Positions 16,830-24,962 of a stretch of 64,000 nucleotides of DNA are shown piece after piece. Numbering within the stretch: the first letter of the stretch is position 1; each line of letters starts with the position of its first letter. The DNA is taken from assembly GCA_028289645.1 (NCBI GenBank), contig JANQOK010000012.1, forward strand, positions 1-64,000, written 5' to 3'. Under the pieces are notes generated by a model. The model was not told where the DNA came from and did not search any database. It saw only the letters and a program-made list of their open reading frames with translations. Both the position numbers and the translations under genes were made by a program. The stretch comes from Anderseniella sp. (GTDB lineage Bacteria; Pseudomonadota; Alphaproteobacteria; Rhizobiales; Aestuariivirgaceae).

Positions 16830-18446
16830 ATGGGGAACAACGATGAGGCGATGATCGTCACCGCACAGCCGGAAGCGTCGGAAGCGGGCGCGCGGGTGTT
16901 GAAGCGGGGCGGCAACGCAGTCGATGCCGCCATGGCTGCGGCCCTGGTGCAGGGCGTGGTTGATCCGCAGATGTGCGGCATTGCCGGGTTTGGTTCCTGC
17001 CAGATCTACATGCCGGGCAAGGGCGTTCACACCAACATCGACTTTCATGGCAAGACGCCATTGTCGGCCACGCCGGATATGTGGCTTGACCTGCTGGAGG
17101 GTGAAACCCGTGACGGGTTCGGGTTTGTTCTCAAGGGCAATGTCAATGATCTGGGCTACCAGGCGGTTACCACGCCAGGGTCGCTGAAGGCCTACTGGGA
17201 AGCGGCAGACGAGTTCGGCTCCATGGACTGGGCAGATATCTGCGCGCCGGCAGTTGCACAGGCCAAAGCGGGTTTTTTTGTGCGCCCGCATGTGTATCAC
17301 TGGTGGACGCACGGGGCGGACTTTGGCCGGGCCGACGTGGCTGACCGGCTGCGCTTCTCCAGGACCGGTGCACAGGCGTACTTTCGTCCTGACGGATCGG
17401 TGAAGCGCATTGGCGAGCATGTTGCCAACCCCGATCTTGCGACCAGCCTGGAACGGGTGGCCCGGCACGGGGCGGAGATTTTCTATTCCGGAGACATGGC
17501 TGAAGAGATTGCCGATGACTTCAAGGCCAATGGCGGGCTGATGACACTTGCCGACCTGAAGGCCTACCGGACAGTGCGGACCGAGCCGTTGCAGGGCAGC
17601 TATCGCGGTTTTGACATTGCCACCAACCATCCGCCGGGTGGCGGTGTCATGCTGGTCGAGATGCTGAACATCCTGGAGAATTTTGACCTGATCGGGATCG
17701 GCCACAACACCACCGAGTACATCCGAATCGTGTGCGAGGCGATGAAGGCGGCTACATCCGACAAGGACAACTTCGTCGGCGATCCGGCATTCTACGACGT
17801 GCCGCTCGACAGGCTAATCTCGAAGCAGCACGCCGCTGACATTGCGGCACGCATCAAGGCGGGCGAGCGCATGTCGGTGGAACGGCTGGAGCTGCCGCCC
17901 GAGCCGAAAGACACCACCCATGTTGCCGTTGTGGACAAGCATGGAAATTGCGTCACCATGACCCATTCGCTGGGCATGCCGTCCGGCGTCATCAGCGATG
18001 GTCTCGGCTTCATGTACAATGGCTGCATGGGCGTGTTCGATCCGCGGCCCGGCAGGGCCGGTTCCATCGCGCCCGGCAAAAGCCGGTTTTCCTCGGTGTG
18101 TCCGACTATCGCCTTCCGGGACGGCAAACCGCATGTGGTCATCGGGGCGCCCGGCGGCACCCAGATCGCCATGGGTGTGCTGCATGGGCTGCTCAACGTG
18201 CTCGACTTCGGCATGACCATGGAGCAAGCGGTTTCAGCGCCGCGGTTTTCTTCAACCTCGAATGCGATTGACATCACCAACCGCATTCCCGGTTACATGG
18301 TCGAACCATTGCAGGACGACGGCTACGAGGTCATCCGGTCCGCCCTGACGTTCGGCATTGCGGCAGTGCATGGGATCCGGATTGTGGACGGTGTCATGGA
18401 CGGTGGTGCCGACCCCGGCCATGACGGGGTCGCGCTTGCCGTCTAG
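16830..18446 (+). CDS. Gamma-glutamyltransferase family protein
   Basis: The 538-residue protein has the Ntn-hydrolase signatures of the family: KRGGNAVDAAMAAALVQGVVDP near the N-terminus and the self-cleavage and nucleophile site DTTHVAVVDKHGN (about residues 363-375), followed by the GAPGGTQI loop. There is no signal peptide, so unlike E. coli Ggt it is probably cytoplasmic. Such relatives often act on gamma-glutamyl amides, cephalosporin-like acyl groups or oxamates; the substrate is not determined. GGGAGCTGGCC precedes the ATG. It is probably co-transcribed with the ABC exporter. Confidence 0.85.
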   Translation: MGNNDEAMIVTAQPEASEAGARVLKRGGNAVDAAMAAALVQGVVDPQMCGIAGFGSCQIYMPGKGVHTNIDFHGKTPLSATPDMWLDLLEGETRDGFGFVLKGNVNDLGYQAVTTPGSLKAYWEAADEFGSMDWADICAPAVAQAKAGFFVRPHVYHWWTHGADFGRADVADRLRFSRTGAQAYFRPDGSVKRIGEHVANPDLATSLERVARHGAEIFYSGDMAEEIADDFKANGGLMTLADLKAYRTVRTEPLQGSYRGFDIATNHPPGGGVMLVEMLNILENFDLIGIGHNTTEYIRIVCEAMKAATSDKDNFVGDPAFYDVPLDRLISKQHAADIAARIKAGERMSVERLELPPEPKDTTHVAVVDKHGNCVTMTHSLGMPSGVISDGLGFMYNGCMGVFDPRPGRAGSIAPGKSRFSSVCPTIAFRDGKPHVVIGAPGGTQIAMGVLHGLLNVLDFGMTMEQAVSAPRFSSTSNAIDITNRIPGYMVEPLQDDGYEVIRSALTFGIAAVHGIRIVDGVMDGGADPGHDGVALAV

Positions 18447-18464
18447 ATGAGAAATCCAGTCAGG

Positions 18465-19220
18465 TCAGATTGACCAGCCGCCGTCGATGATGTGGTTCTG
18501 GCCGGTGACGAAAGTGGCGTCGTCGGAGGCGAGATAGACAATCAGGCCAGCGACATCCTCTGCCGTTGCCAGTGCACCGGTTGGCTGGCGTGACAGAAAC
18601 CATTCGCGTGCTTTGTCGTATCCGCCCATGTCCTCGCCCAGTTTCTCCACTCTTTGGCGCAGCGACGGCGTGTCGATGGTGCCGGGGCAGACGGCATTGC
18701 AGCGGATGTTCTGCTTGATGAAGTCAATGGCGATGGACCGGGTCATGCCAATCACGGCAGCTTTGGTCGCGCCGTAGACGAAACGCGACGGCGCGCCTTT
18801 TATGGATGAGGCCACCGAGGCCATGTTGATGATCGAGCCACCGCCGTTTTCCAGCATGCCGGGCAGTACGGCCCTGGCCATCCGGTACTGGGACTTGACG
18901 TTCAAATCAAAGGAGAAGTCCCACGCGGCGTCGTCACATTCAAGGATGGTGCCGTGATGCACGAAGCCCGAGCAGTTGAACAGGATGTCGACATTGCCGA
19001 CACGCTCGACGACTTTCGCCACCTGCCTGGGTTTGGTGACGTCCAGCAGGTAGGTGCGGATACCGCGTTGTTCCTGTTTCACCTGGGCAAGCGCATCCTT
19101 GTTGATGTCGGTGGCAAACACTTTCGCGCCTTCGCGCGCCATGGCGATCGCCGATGCCTTGCCGATTCCCTGACCGGCCGCCGTTACCAGTGCCGTTTTC
19201 CCTTTGAGCCTACCTGCCAT
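18465..19220 (-). CDS. Short-chain dehydrogenase (BDH2 / 2-keto-3-deoxy-L-fuconate dehydrogenase-like)
   Basis: The 251-residue SDR has the NAD-binding TAAGQGIGKASA, the DINKD loop that indicates NAD preference, NCSGFVHHG, the catalytic serine in MASVASS and YGATK, and the C-terminal IIDGGWS. It closely resembles the BDH2/DHRS6 branch, whose bacterial members include 2-keto-3-deoxy-L-fuconate dehydrogenases. That fits the sugar-acid genes that follow on the opposite strand. It is divergent from the DenD-like gene across 116 bp. Confidence 0.85.
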   Translation of the reverse strand: MAGRLKGKTALVTAAGQGIGKASAIAMAREGAKVFATDINKDALAQVKQEQRGIRTYLLDVTKPRQVAKVVERVGNVDILFNCSGFVHHGTILECDDAAWDFSFDLNVKSQYRMARAVLPGMLENGGGSIINMASVASSIKGAPSRFVYGATKAAVIGMTRSIAIDFIKQNIRCNAVCPGTIDTPSLRQRVEKLGEDMGGYDKAREWFLSRQPTGALATAEDVAGLIVYLASDDATFVTGQNHIIDGGWSI

Positions 19221-19336
19221 TTTGTTCCCTCCCTGCGGGATTTATTGTTTGAGCCTTGCCGACAATGTGGCAGGTTTCCGCATCCGCATAAAACACATTT
19301 CGTTACAAATAAAGTGCGGTCGGAGGCAAACGTCAT

Positions 19337-20323
19337 ATGAAAGTTGTTATCACTGGTGGCACCGGCTTTATCGGCGCGCGCCTGGCACGGCGAATTATCG
19401 ACAAGGGCACCCTGGCGGGTCCGGATGGAACGCAGGCGCCGGTCGATGAAGTTGTGCTGTTCGACGTGATGGCGCCTGATCCCCTGCCGATGCAACTCGA
19501 CGGCCAGGTGACGCTGGTGACAGGGGACATTTCCGACCGGGCGACGATCGACGGGCTGATAGACCGCGACGACATTTCGGTGTTTCACCTGGCGTCGGTC
19601 GTGTCGGGCGGCGGCGAAAAGGATTTTGACCTTGCGATCAGTGTCAACCTGACCGGCGGCATCAACATATTCGAAGCGCTCAGGGCCCGGGCATCGACAC
19701 CGCGTCTGGTGTTCGCCTCATCCATTGCCGTGTTCGGCGGCGACCACATGCCGGACGTGGTCGGCGATCACGGCAAGCAAACACCGCAGACCACTTACGG
19801 CATGACCAAGGCGTGTTGCGAGCTGCTGATCAACGACTATACGCGAAAGGGATTTCTGGACGGCCGTTCGGCCCGGCTGCCGACTGTCATCGTGCGCCCC
19901 GGCGCGCCCAATGCGGCGGCATCCTCGTTTGCATCGGGTGTGTTCCGGGAACCCCTGAAAGGTGAACCGTGCGCCTTGCCGGTGAAGCCGGAAACTGTGA
20001 TGCCGGTTCTGGGATACCGCAACATCGTGGAAGGCATACTGGCCCTGCATGAACTGCCGCCGGAGAAACTCGGCGACGACCGGGCAGTATCGCTGCCATC
20101 CATGGACGTGACGGTTGCTGAAATGGTCGACGCGCTGAAGCGGGTGGCGCATAATCGCAAGCTCGGCGAGATCACTGTGGAACCGGATCCGTTCATCGAG
20201 GCCATTGTCCGGTCGTGGCCGGTGGCGACGGATGATGCCCGGGCGCTGGCGCTGGGGCTGCCGAAGGACACATCACTGGACGATATCGTGCGTCACTACA
20301 TCGAGGATTACGATCATGGCTAG
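19337..20323 (+). CDS. denD: D-erythronate dehydrogenase (DenD)-like NAD-dependent epimerase/dehydratase family protein
   Basis: The 328-residue extended SDR starts with VVITGGTGFIGARLAR, keeps the YGMTK catalytic pair and has the FHLASVVSGGGEKDFD and RPGAPNAAASSFASG segments characteristic of DenD. DenD oxidises D-erythronate to the 2-keto acid. The usual partner genes (kinase, OtnC) are not here; instead an IlvD/Edd dehydratase, lactonase and Gfo/Idh oxidoreductase follow, so the true substrate may be another aldonate. The stop overlaps the start of the dehydratase gene. Confidence 0.75.
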   Translation: MKVVITGGTGFIGARLARRIIDKGTLAGPDGTQAPVDEVVLFDVMAPDPLPMQLDGQVTLVTGDISDRATIDGLIDRDDISVFHLASVVSGGGEKDFDLAISVNLTGGINIFEALRARASTPRLVFASSIAVFGGDHMPDVVGDHGKQTPQTTYGMTKACCELLINDYTRKGFLDGRSARLPTVIVRPGAPNAAASSFASGVFREPLKGEPCALPVKPETVMPVLGYRNIVEGILALHELPPEKLGDDRAVSLPSMDVTVAEMVDALKRVAHNRKLGEITVEPDPFIEAIVRSWPVATDDARALALGLPKDTSLDDIVRHYIEDYDHG

Positions 20324-22094
20324 GAAGACGGTTTACCGCGGCAAGTCGCTGGCGGCCAAGTCTGACAAGGATCCTCTGGCGCCGAAAGGCCGCTCGAAAC
20401 ACTGGTTCGGCCAGAAGGGCATGGACGGGTTTCATCATCGCAGCTGGATGAAGAACCAGGGGCTGCCGCATCACCTGTTTGACGGCCGGCCGGTAATCGG
20501 CATCTGCAACACCTGGTCGGAGCTGACGCCGTGCAATGCGCATTTCCGGGTGCTGGCTGAACGGGTCAAGCGCGGTATCTACGAAGCCGGTGGTTTCCCG
20601 GTGGAGTTTCCGGTCACGTCGCTGGGCGAAACCCTGATGCGGCCAACCACAATGATGTTCCGCAATCTGGCTTCCATGGACGTTGAAGAATCGATCCGTG
20701 CCAACCCGATCGACGGCGTTGTACTGCTGGTTGGTTGCGACAAGACCACGCCGGCGCTGATCATGGGCGCGGCTTCGTGTGATCTGCCGACCCTGGCCCT
20801 GTCGGGTGGGCCCATGCTCAACGGCCGCTATGGTGACGAGACTATCGGCTCTGGCACCCATGTGTGGAAGTTCGTCGAACGCCAGAAGGCGGGCACCATG
20901 ACGTTCGACCAGATGACCGAAGCCGAAGCCTGCATGTCACGTTCGGTCGGCCACTGCATGACCATGGGCACCGCATCGACCATGGCTTCGATGGTGGAAT
21001 CACTGGGGCTTGGGCTGCCTTCCAACGCGGCCATTCCGGCGGCTGACTCGCGCCGCAATGTGCTGGCGCACATGGTTGGCCGGCGCATTGTCGAAATGGT
21101 GGATGAGGATCTGCGCATGTCGAAAATCCTCACCCGCAAGGCGTTCGAGAACGCCATCCGGGTCAACGGCGCCATTGGCGGGTCGACCAATGCGGTGGTG
21201 CACCTGCTGGCCATTGCCGGGCGTATGGGTGTGAATGTGTCTCTGGACGACTGGGACAAGTTCGGCCGCGACGTGCCGTGCCTGGTCAACCTGATGCCGT
21301 CCGGCAAGTATTTGATGGAGGATTTCTACTATGCCGGCGGTCTGCCTGTGGTGATGAAAGAACTGGCGGAAAACGGCCTGCTGCACAAGTCGGCGAAGAC
21401 CGTGAACGGCAAGACGCAATGGGCCAACGTCAAGGACGCAACCTGCTACAACCGTGACGTGATCCACAGCCTTGAAAAACCCTTCAAGGAGAATGGCGGC
21501 ATTGCCGTGCTGCGCGGCAACCTGTCCCCGTCCGGTGCGGTGCTCAAACCATCGGCCGCCACCGCCGGCCTGATGCAGCACCGGGGCAGGGCGGTGGTGT
21601 TTGAGGATATCGACGACTACAAGGCACGTGTCGACGACCCGAAGCTGGACATCGACGAGACCTCGATCATGGTGCTGAAGAACTGTGGCCCCAAGGGCTA
21701 TCCGGGCTTTTCCGAAGTGGGTAATATGGCGCTGCCTGCCAAGCTGCTGAAGAAAGGCGTCACGGACATGGTTCGCATATCCGACGCGCGCATGTCCGGC
21801 ACAGCCTACGGCACCGTCGTGCTGCATGTTGCACCTGAGGCGGCCGCGGGCGGTCCGCTGGCGCTGGTACGGGAGGGCGATATGATCGAACTGGATGTGA
21901 AAGGGCGAAGACTTCACCTTGACGTGTCCGACGCGGAACTTGCCGCGCGCAAAGCTGAATGGCAGCCGCTGGAGAGCCCGGCGCGCGGCTATGCAAAGCT
22001 GCATGAAGATCATGTCATGCAGGCAGACACCGGCTGCGATCTGGATTTCCTGGTCGGCAAGTCAGGCGCGGAAATTCCGCGCGAGAGTCACTGA
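20316..22094 (+). CDS. IlvD/Edd family sugar-acid dehydratase (arabinonate dehydratase-like)
   Basis: The ATG at 20316, inside the end of denD, gives 592 residues. Iron-sulfur ligand motifs GICNTWSELTPCNAH, VGCDKTTPA and the conserved RSVGHCMTMGTASTM are present, as is the C-terminal DARMSGTAYGTVVLHV. This is the sugar-acid branch of the family (L-arabinonate, D-xylonate or fuconate type) rather than branched-chain IlvD. It would dehydrate an aldonate to a 2-keto-3-deoxy acid, which the nearby SDR could oxidise. A longer in-frame start at 20205 is not needed. Confidence 0.85.
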   Translation: MARKTVYRGKSLAAKSDKDPLAPKGRSKHWFGQKGMDGFHHRSWMKNQGLPHHLFDGRPVIGICNTWSELTPCNAHFRVLAERVKRGIYEAGGFPVEFPVTSLGETLMRPTTMMFRNLASMDVEESIRANPIDGVVLLVGCDKTTPALIMGAASCDLPTLALSGGPMLNGRYGDETIGSGTHVWKFVERQKAGTMTFDQMTEAEACMSRSVGHCMTMGTASTMASMVESLGLGLPSNAAIPAADSRRNVLAHMVGRRIVEMVDEDLRMSKILTRKAFENAIRVNGAIGGSTNAVVHLLAIAGRMGVNVSLDDWDKFGRDVPCLVNLMPSGKYLMEDFYYAGGLPVVMKELAENGLLHKSAKTVNGKTQWANVKDATCYNRDVIHSLEKPFKENGGIAVLRGNLSPSGAVLKPSAATAGLMQHRGRAVVFEDIDDYKARVDDPKLDIDETSIMVLKNCGPKGYPGFSEVGNMALPAKLLKKGVTDMVRISDARMSGTAYGTVVLHVAPEAAAGGPLALVREGDMIELDVKGRRLHLDVSDAELAARKAEWQPLESPARGYAKLHEDHVMQADTGCDLDFLVGKSGAEIPRESH

Positions 22095-22095
22095 C

Positions 22096-23106
22096 GTGAT
22101 CGAGCTGGGCGATATCGAATTCATCGGGTCGGGGCTGAAACGGCCTGAGTGTGTGCTGGCACACTCGTCAGGGCTGATGATTGTGCCCGACTGGACTGGT
22201 GCTGGCGGGGTTAGTCTTGTGGCGCCTCATGGCGGCTCGATCCGGCATCTCGCCGCTGACCGTGCCGAAACAGACCCGCTGCGGCCCAACGGGATCGCGC
22301 TGGAGAACGGCGGTACCATTCTGCTGGCGCATCTTGGCGATGAAGCCGGCGGCCTGTTCCGGCTGCATCCGGACGGAACAACCGAAACCGTTCTGGACAA
22401 GGTGGATGGCAAGACACTGCCACCGTGCAATTTCGTGATTTCGGATGGCGGCGGCGGCCTGTTCCTGACCGTGTCGACGCAGCGCGTGCCGCGAGCGCTC
22501 GGCTATCGCAAGGATGTGGACGACGGTTTTATCGTGCACATCCCCTACCGTGGCAAGCCGCGCATTGCGGCCGACGGTCTCGGATATACCAATGAATGCA
22601 TGCTGCACCCGTCCGGGCGTTGGCTTTATGTAAACGAGACCTTCGTTCGCAGGCTGTCCCGCTTCAAGGTCACCGGAAGAGGCAAGCTCGGCAAGCGGGA
22701 GACCGTATGCGAGTTCGGTGCCGGGATATTTCCAGACGGCCTGGCATTTGACGCAGGCGGCAATGCGTGGGTGACCTCCATCGTCTCCAACTGCCTGATC
22801 AGCGTTTCTGCAGAGGGCGAACAGATGATCTGGCTGGAAGATTTCGATCCGGATCACCTGGCCTGGGTGGAGGAAGCCTACCAGGCAAATGCGATGGGCA
22901 GGCCGCATCTCGATGATGTCAGATCACAGTGTCTGCGCAACATCTCCAACCTGGCGTTTGGCGGTGTGGACCTGAAAACCGCCTATCTCGGGTGCCTGCT
23001 GGGAGACAGCATCGCCTCATTCAAAATGCCGGTTGCCGGTCATCCGTTGCCACACTGGCAGGCCGACATTGAACCTCTGCTGCAGGCAAAGGGCCTTGCG
23101 CAATGA
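22096..23106 (+). CDS. SMP-30/gluconolactonase family lactonase
   Basis: From a GTG at 22096, one base after the dehydratase stop, the gene encodes 336 residues of a six-bladed propeller of the SMP-30 type. Visible motifs are RPECVLAHSSGLM near the start, RPNGIALENGG, and FPDGLAFDAGGNAWVTSIVSN, which carry the likely divalent-metal ligands. The enzyme would open the sugar lactone to the aldonate used by the dehydratase. The stop overlaps the next gene by 4 nt. Confidence 0.8.
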   Translation: MIELGDIEFIGSGLKRPECVLAHSSGLMIVPDWTGAGGVSLVAPHGGSIRHLAADRAETDPLRPNGIALENGGTILLAHLGDEAGGLFRLHPDGTTETVLDKVDGKTLPPCNFVISDGGGGLFLTVSTQRVPRALGYRKDVDDGFIVHIPYRGKPRIAADGLGYTNECMLHPSGRWLYVNETFVRRLSRFKVTGRGKLGKRETVCEFGAGIFPDGLAFDAGGNAWVTSIVSNCLISVSAEGEQMIWLEDFDPDHLAWVEEAYQANAMGRPHLDDVRSQCLRNISNLAFGGVDLKTAYLGCLLGDSIASFKMPVAGHPLPHWQADIEPLLQAKGLAQ

Positions 23107-24137
23107 GCGGATTGAAGGTGGCCGTGGTTGGAGCGGGGTATTTCGCACAACTGCATCATGAAGCCTGGATGCGCATAGACCGTGTCGAACTGGTCGGCAT
23201 CTGTGACGTGAATGCCGAGGCAGCCGAAGCCGCGGCCAGGACCCATGGCGTGGCAGCCTACTCGGACGTGGCCGACATGCTGGCTGACACCCGGCCCGAC
23301 CTGGTGGATATCGTCACGCCGCCGCCATCGCATCTTGAGCTTGTCCGCACATGCATGGCACAAAAAATTCCGGTAATCTGTCAAAAGCCGTTTTGCCTGA
23401 CCCCTGAGGATGCGCGCGAAGCTGTGTCCCTGTCGCAACGGGCTGCGTGTTTCATTGCGGTGCATGAAAACTTTCGCTTTCAGCCCTGGTACCGAAAGAC
23501 GAAGCAGGTGCTCGATGACAATGTGCTGGGCCAGGTCTATCAGGTTACCTATCGCCTGCGCCCCGGCGACGGCCAGGGACCGGATGCCTATCTGGCCCGG
23601 CAACCGTATTTCCAGAAGATGCCAAAGCTGCTGATTCATGAAACCGGCGTGCACTGGATCGATACGTTCCGGTATCTGTTTGGCAACCCGACTGCGGTGT
23701 TTGCCGACCTGCGGCGGCTTAACCCGGTCATCGCCGGGGAAGACGCGGGCATCGTCATATTCGACCTGCCCGACGGGGTGCGCGGTGTGCTGGATGGAAA
23801 CAGGCTGGCTGACCATGCAGCCGACAACACCCGCCGCACCATGGGTGAAATGCTGGTCGAGGGGGCGGAGGCGACACTGCGGCTGTCCGGTCAGGGTGAG
23901 TTGTGGTTGCGCAAGCACGGCAGCATGGAGGAGACACAAATTCCGTGTGAGTTCGTTGATACGGTGTTTGGCGGGGACTGCGTGTTCAATTTGTGCGCCC
24001 ACGTGGCCGGCCACATGCTGGACGGGGCGGAACTGGAAAACGAGGCCTCGGACTACCTTGTCGTGCAGGGTGTCGAGCGGGCAGCCTATCTGTCGTCGGA
24101 AAAACGGTGCTGGATCGACGTAGCGTCTTGTCTATAA
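23103..24137 (+). CDS. Gfo/Idh/MocA family oxidoreductase
   Basis: The 344-residue protein has the Rossmann motif VAVVGAGYFAQLHHEAW, the family signature CQKPFCLTPEDA (EKP-like, here QKP) and the LIHETGVHWIDTFRYLFG segment with the conserved histidine. The substitution of Gln for the usual Glu in EKP is a minor oddity. It likely oxidises a sugar or sugar derivative at the head of the lactone-aldonate pathway encoded by the same operon. Confidence 0.85.
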   Translation: MSGLKVAVVGAGYFAQLHHEAWMRIDRVELVGICDVNAEAAEAAARTHGVAAYSDVADMLADTRPDLVDIVTPPPSHLELVRTCMAQKIPVICQKPFCLTPEDAREAVSLSQRAACFIAVHENFRFQPWYRKTKQVLDDNVLGQVYQVTYRLRPGDGQGPDAYLARQPYFQKMPKLLIHETGVHWIDTFRYLFGNPTAVFADLRRLNPVIAGEDAGIVIFDLPDGVRGVLDGNRLADHAADNTRRTMGEMLVEGAEATLRLSGQGELWLRKHGSMEETQIPCEFVDTVFGGDCVFNLCAHVAGHMLDGAELENEASDYLVVQGVERAAYLSSEKRCWIDVASCL

Positions 24138-24203
24138 CAGGGGATCGTCGTTTGATGGTATCCGTAAGACCCTGAAGTAATGCAATTTTGACTGGTATTT
24201 TTC

Positions 24204-24962
24204 GTGGAACTGACACTTGAATCAGCCTTCTCCACCGGCGGAATGGTGGGGCATTTCGCTTATCTGCTGCTGGTCGTGTCGATGCTCATGCGGCGCATGT
24301 TCATGCTGCGTATCTTCGTCATTCTGTCGGCGACGGTGGCGATCGCCTATGCGCTGATCTGGCTGAAGGATCCGATCGGTGTGTTCTGGGAAAGCCTGCT
24401 CGTGGTGGTCAATGCGGTGCAGCTTGCCATCACCTGGCATCAGAACCGCTCGGCCCGGTTTTCAGAGGAAGAGACAGTATTCATGCAAAGCCATCTGCCG
24501 AGCCTGTCGCTGTCCGACCGGCGCAAGCTGCTCAATCGCGGTATCTGGATTTCGGGCGAGGTCGGCACGGAACTGACAACGGAAGGCAAGCCGGTCAGTC
24601 ATCTCGCCTATCTGGCATCGGGCCAGGCGCTGGTAATTTCCGGCGGCCGGGCCGTGGCGGTCTGCGAACCGGGCACGTTCATCGGCGAGATGACGGCCCT
24701 GCGCGGCGAACCGGCAAGCGCAACCGTGAAAGTCAACAAGGCTGCGAGATACTGGGCCATCGAGGCGGAGCAGCTGCGCCAGCTGGTCAGGAAAAACACC
24801 GACATCGGCGTGGCGCTGGAGGGCAGCTTTGCCCGCAACATGCGTGACAAGCTGGTGCGATCCAACAAGTTCATCCAGGATTCAGGCGGCGTGATAAGTC
24901 CGTCGCCGCCGGGCGACCCGGTCACCAAAGACGATCCCAGGCCGGGAGCCAGTGTTTCATGA
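24204..24962 (+). CDS. Membrane protein with cyclic-nucleotide-binding-like domain (Popeye-like)
   Basis: The 252-residue protein has three membrane helices in about the first 80 residues, then a cupin-like cNMP-binding domain (about 90-225) with LASGQALVISGG, the phosphate-cassette-like FIGEMTALRGEPASATV and a final helix. The order, small membrane part followed by one cNMP domain, recalls Popeye-domain proteins. Ligand binding is inferred. The stop overlaps the start of the thioesterase-lyase fusion gene by 4 nt, so the two are translationally coupled and may work together. Confidence 0.7.
   Translation: MELTLESAFSTGGMVGHFAYLLLVVSMLMRRMFMLRIFVILSATVAIAYALIWLKDPIGVFWESLLVVVNAVQLAITWHQNRSARFSEEETVFMQSHLPSLSLSDRRKLLNRGIWISGEVGTELTTEGKPVSHLAYLASGQALVISGGRAVAVCEPGTFIGEMTALRGEPASATVKVNKAARYWAIEAEQLRQLVRKNTDIGVALEGSFARNMRDKLVRSNKFIQDSGGVISPSPPGDPVTKDDPRPGASVS

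Noticed and set aside
15792-17705. 637-codon minus-strand ORF
   Set aside because: It spans antisense to both the ABC exporter and the gamma-glutamyltransferase, which have strong family motifs.
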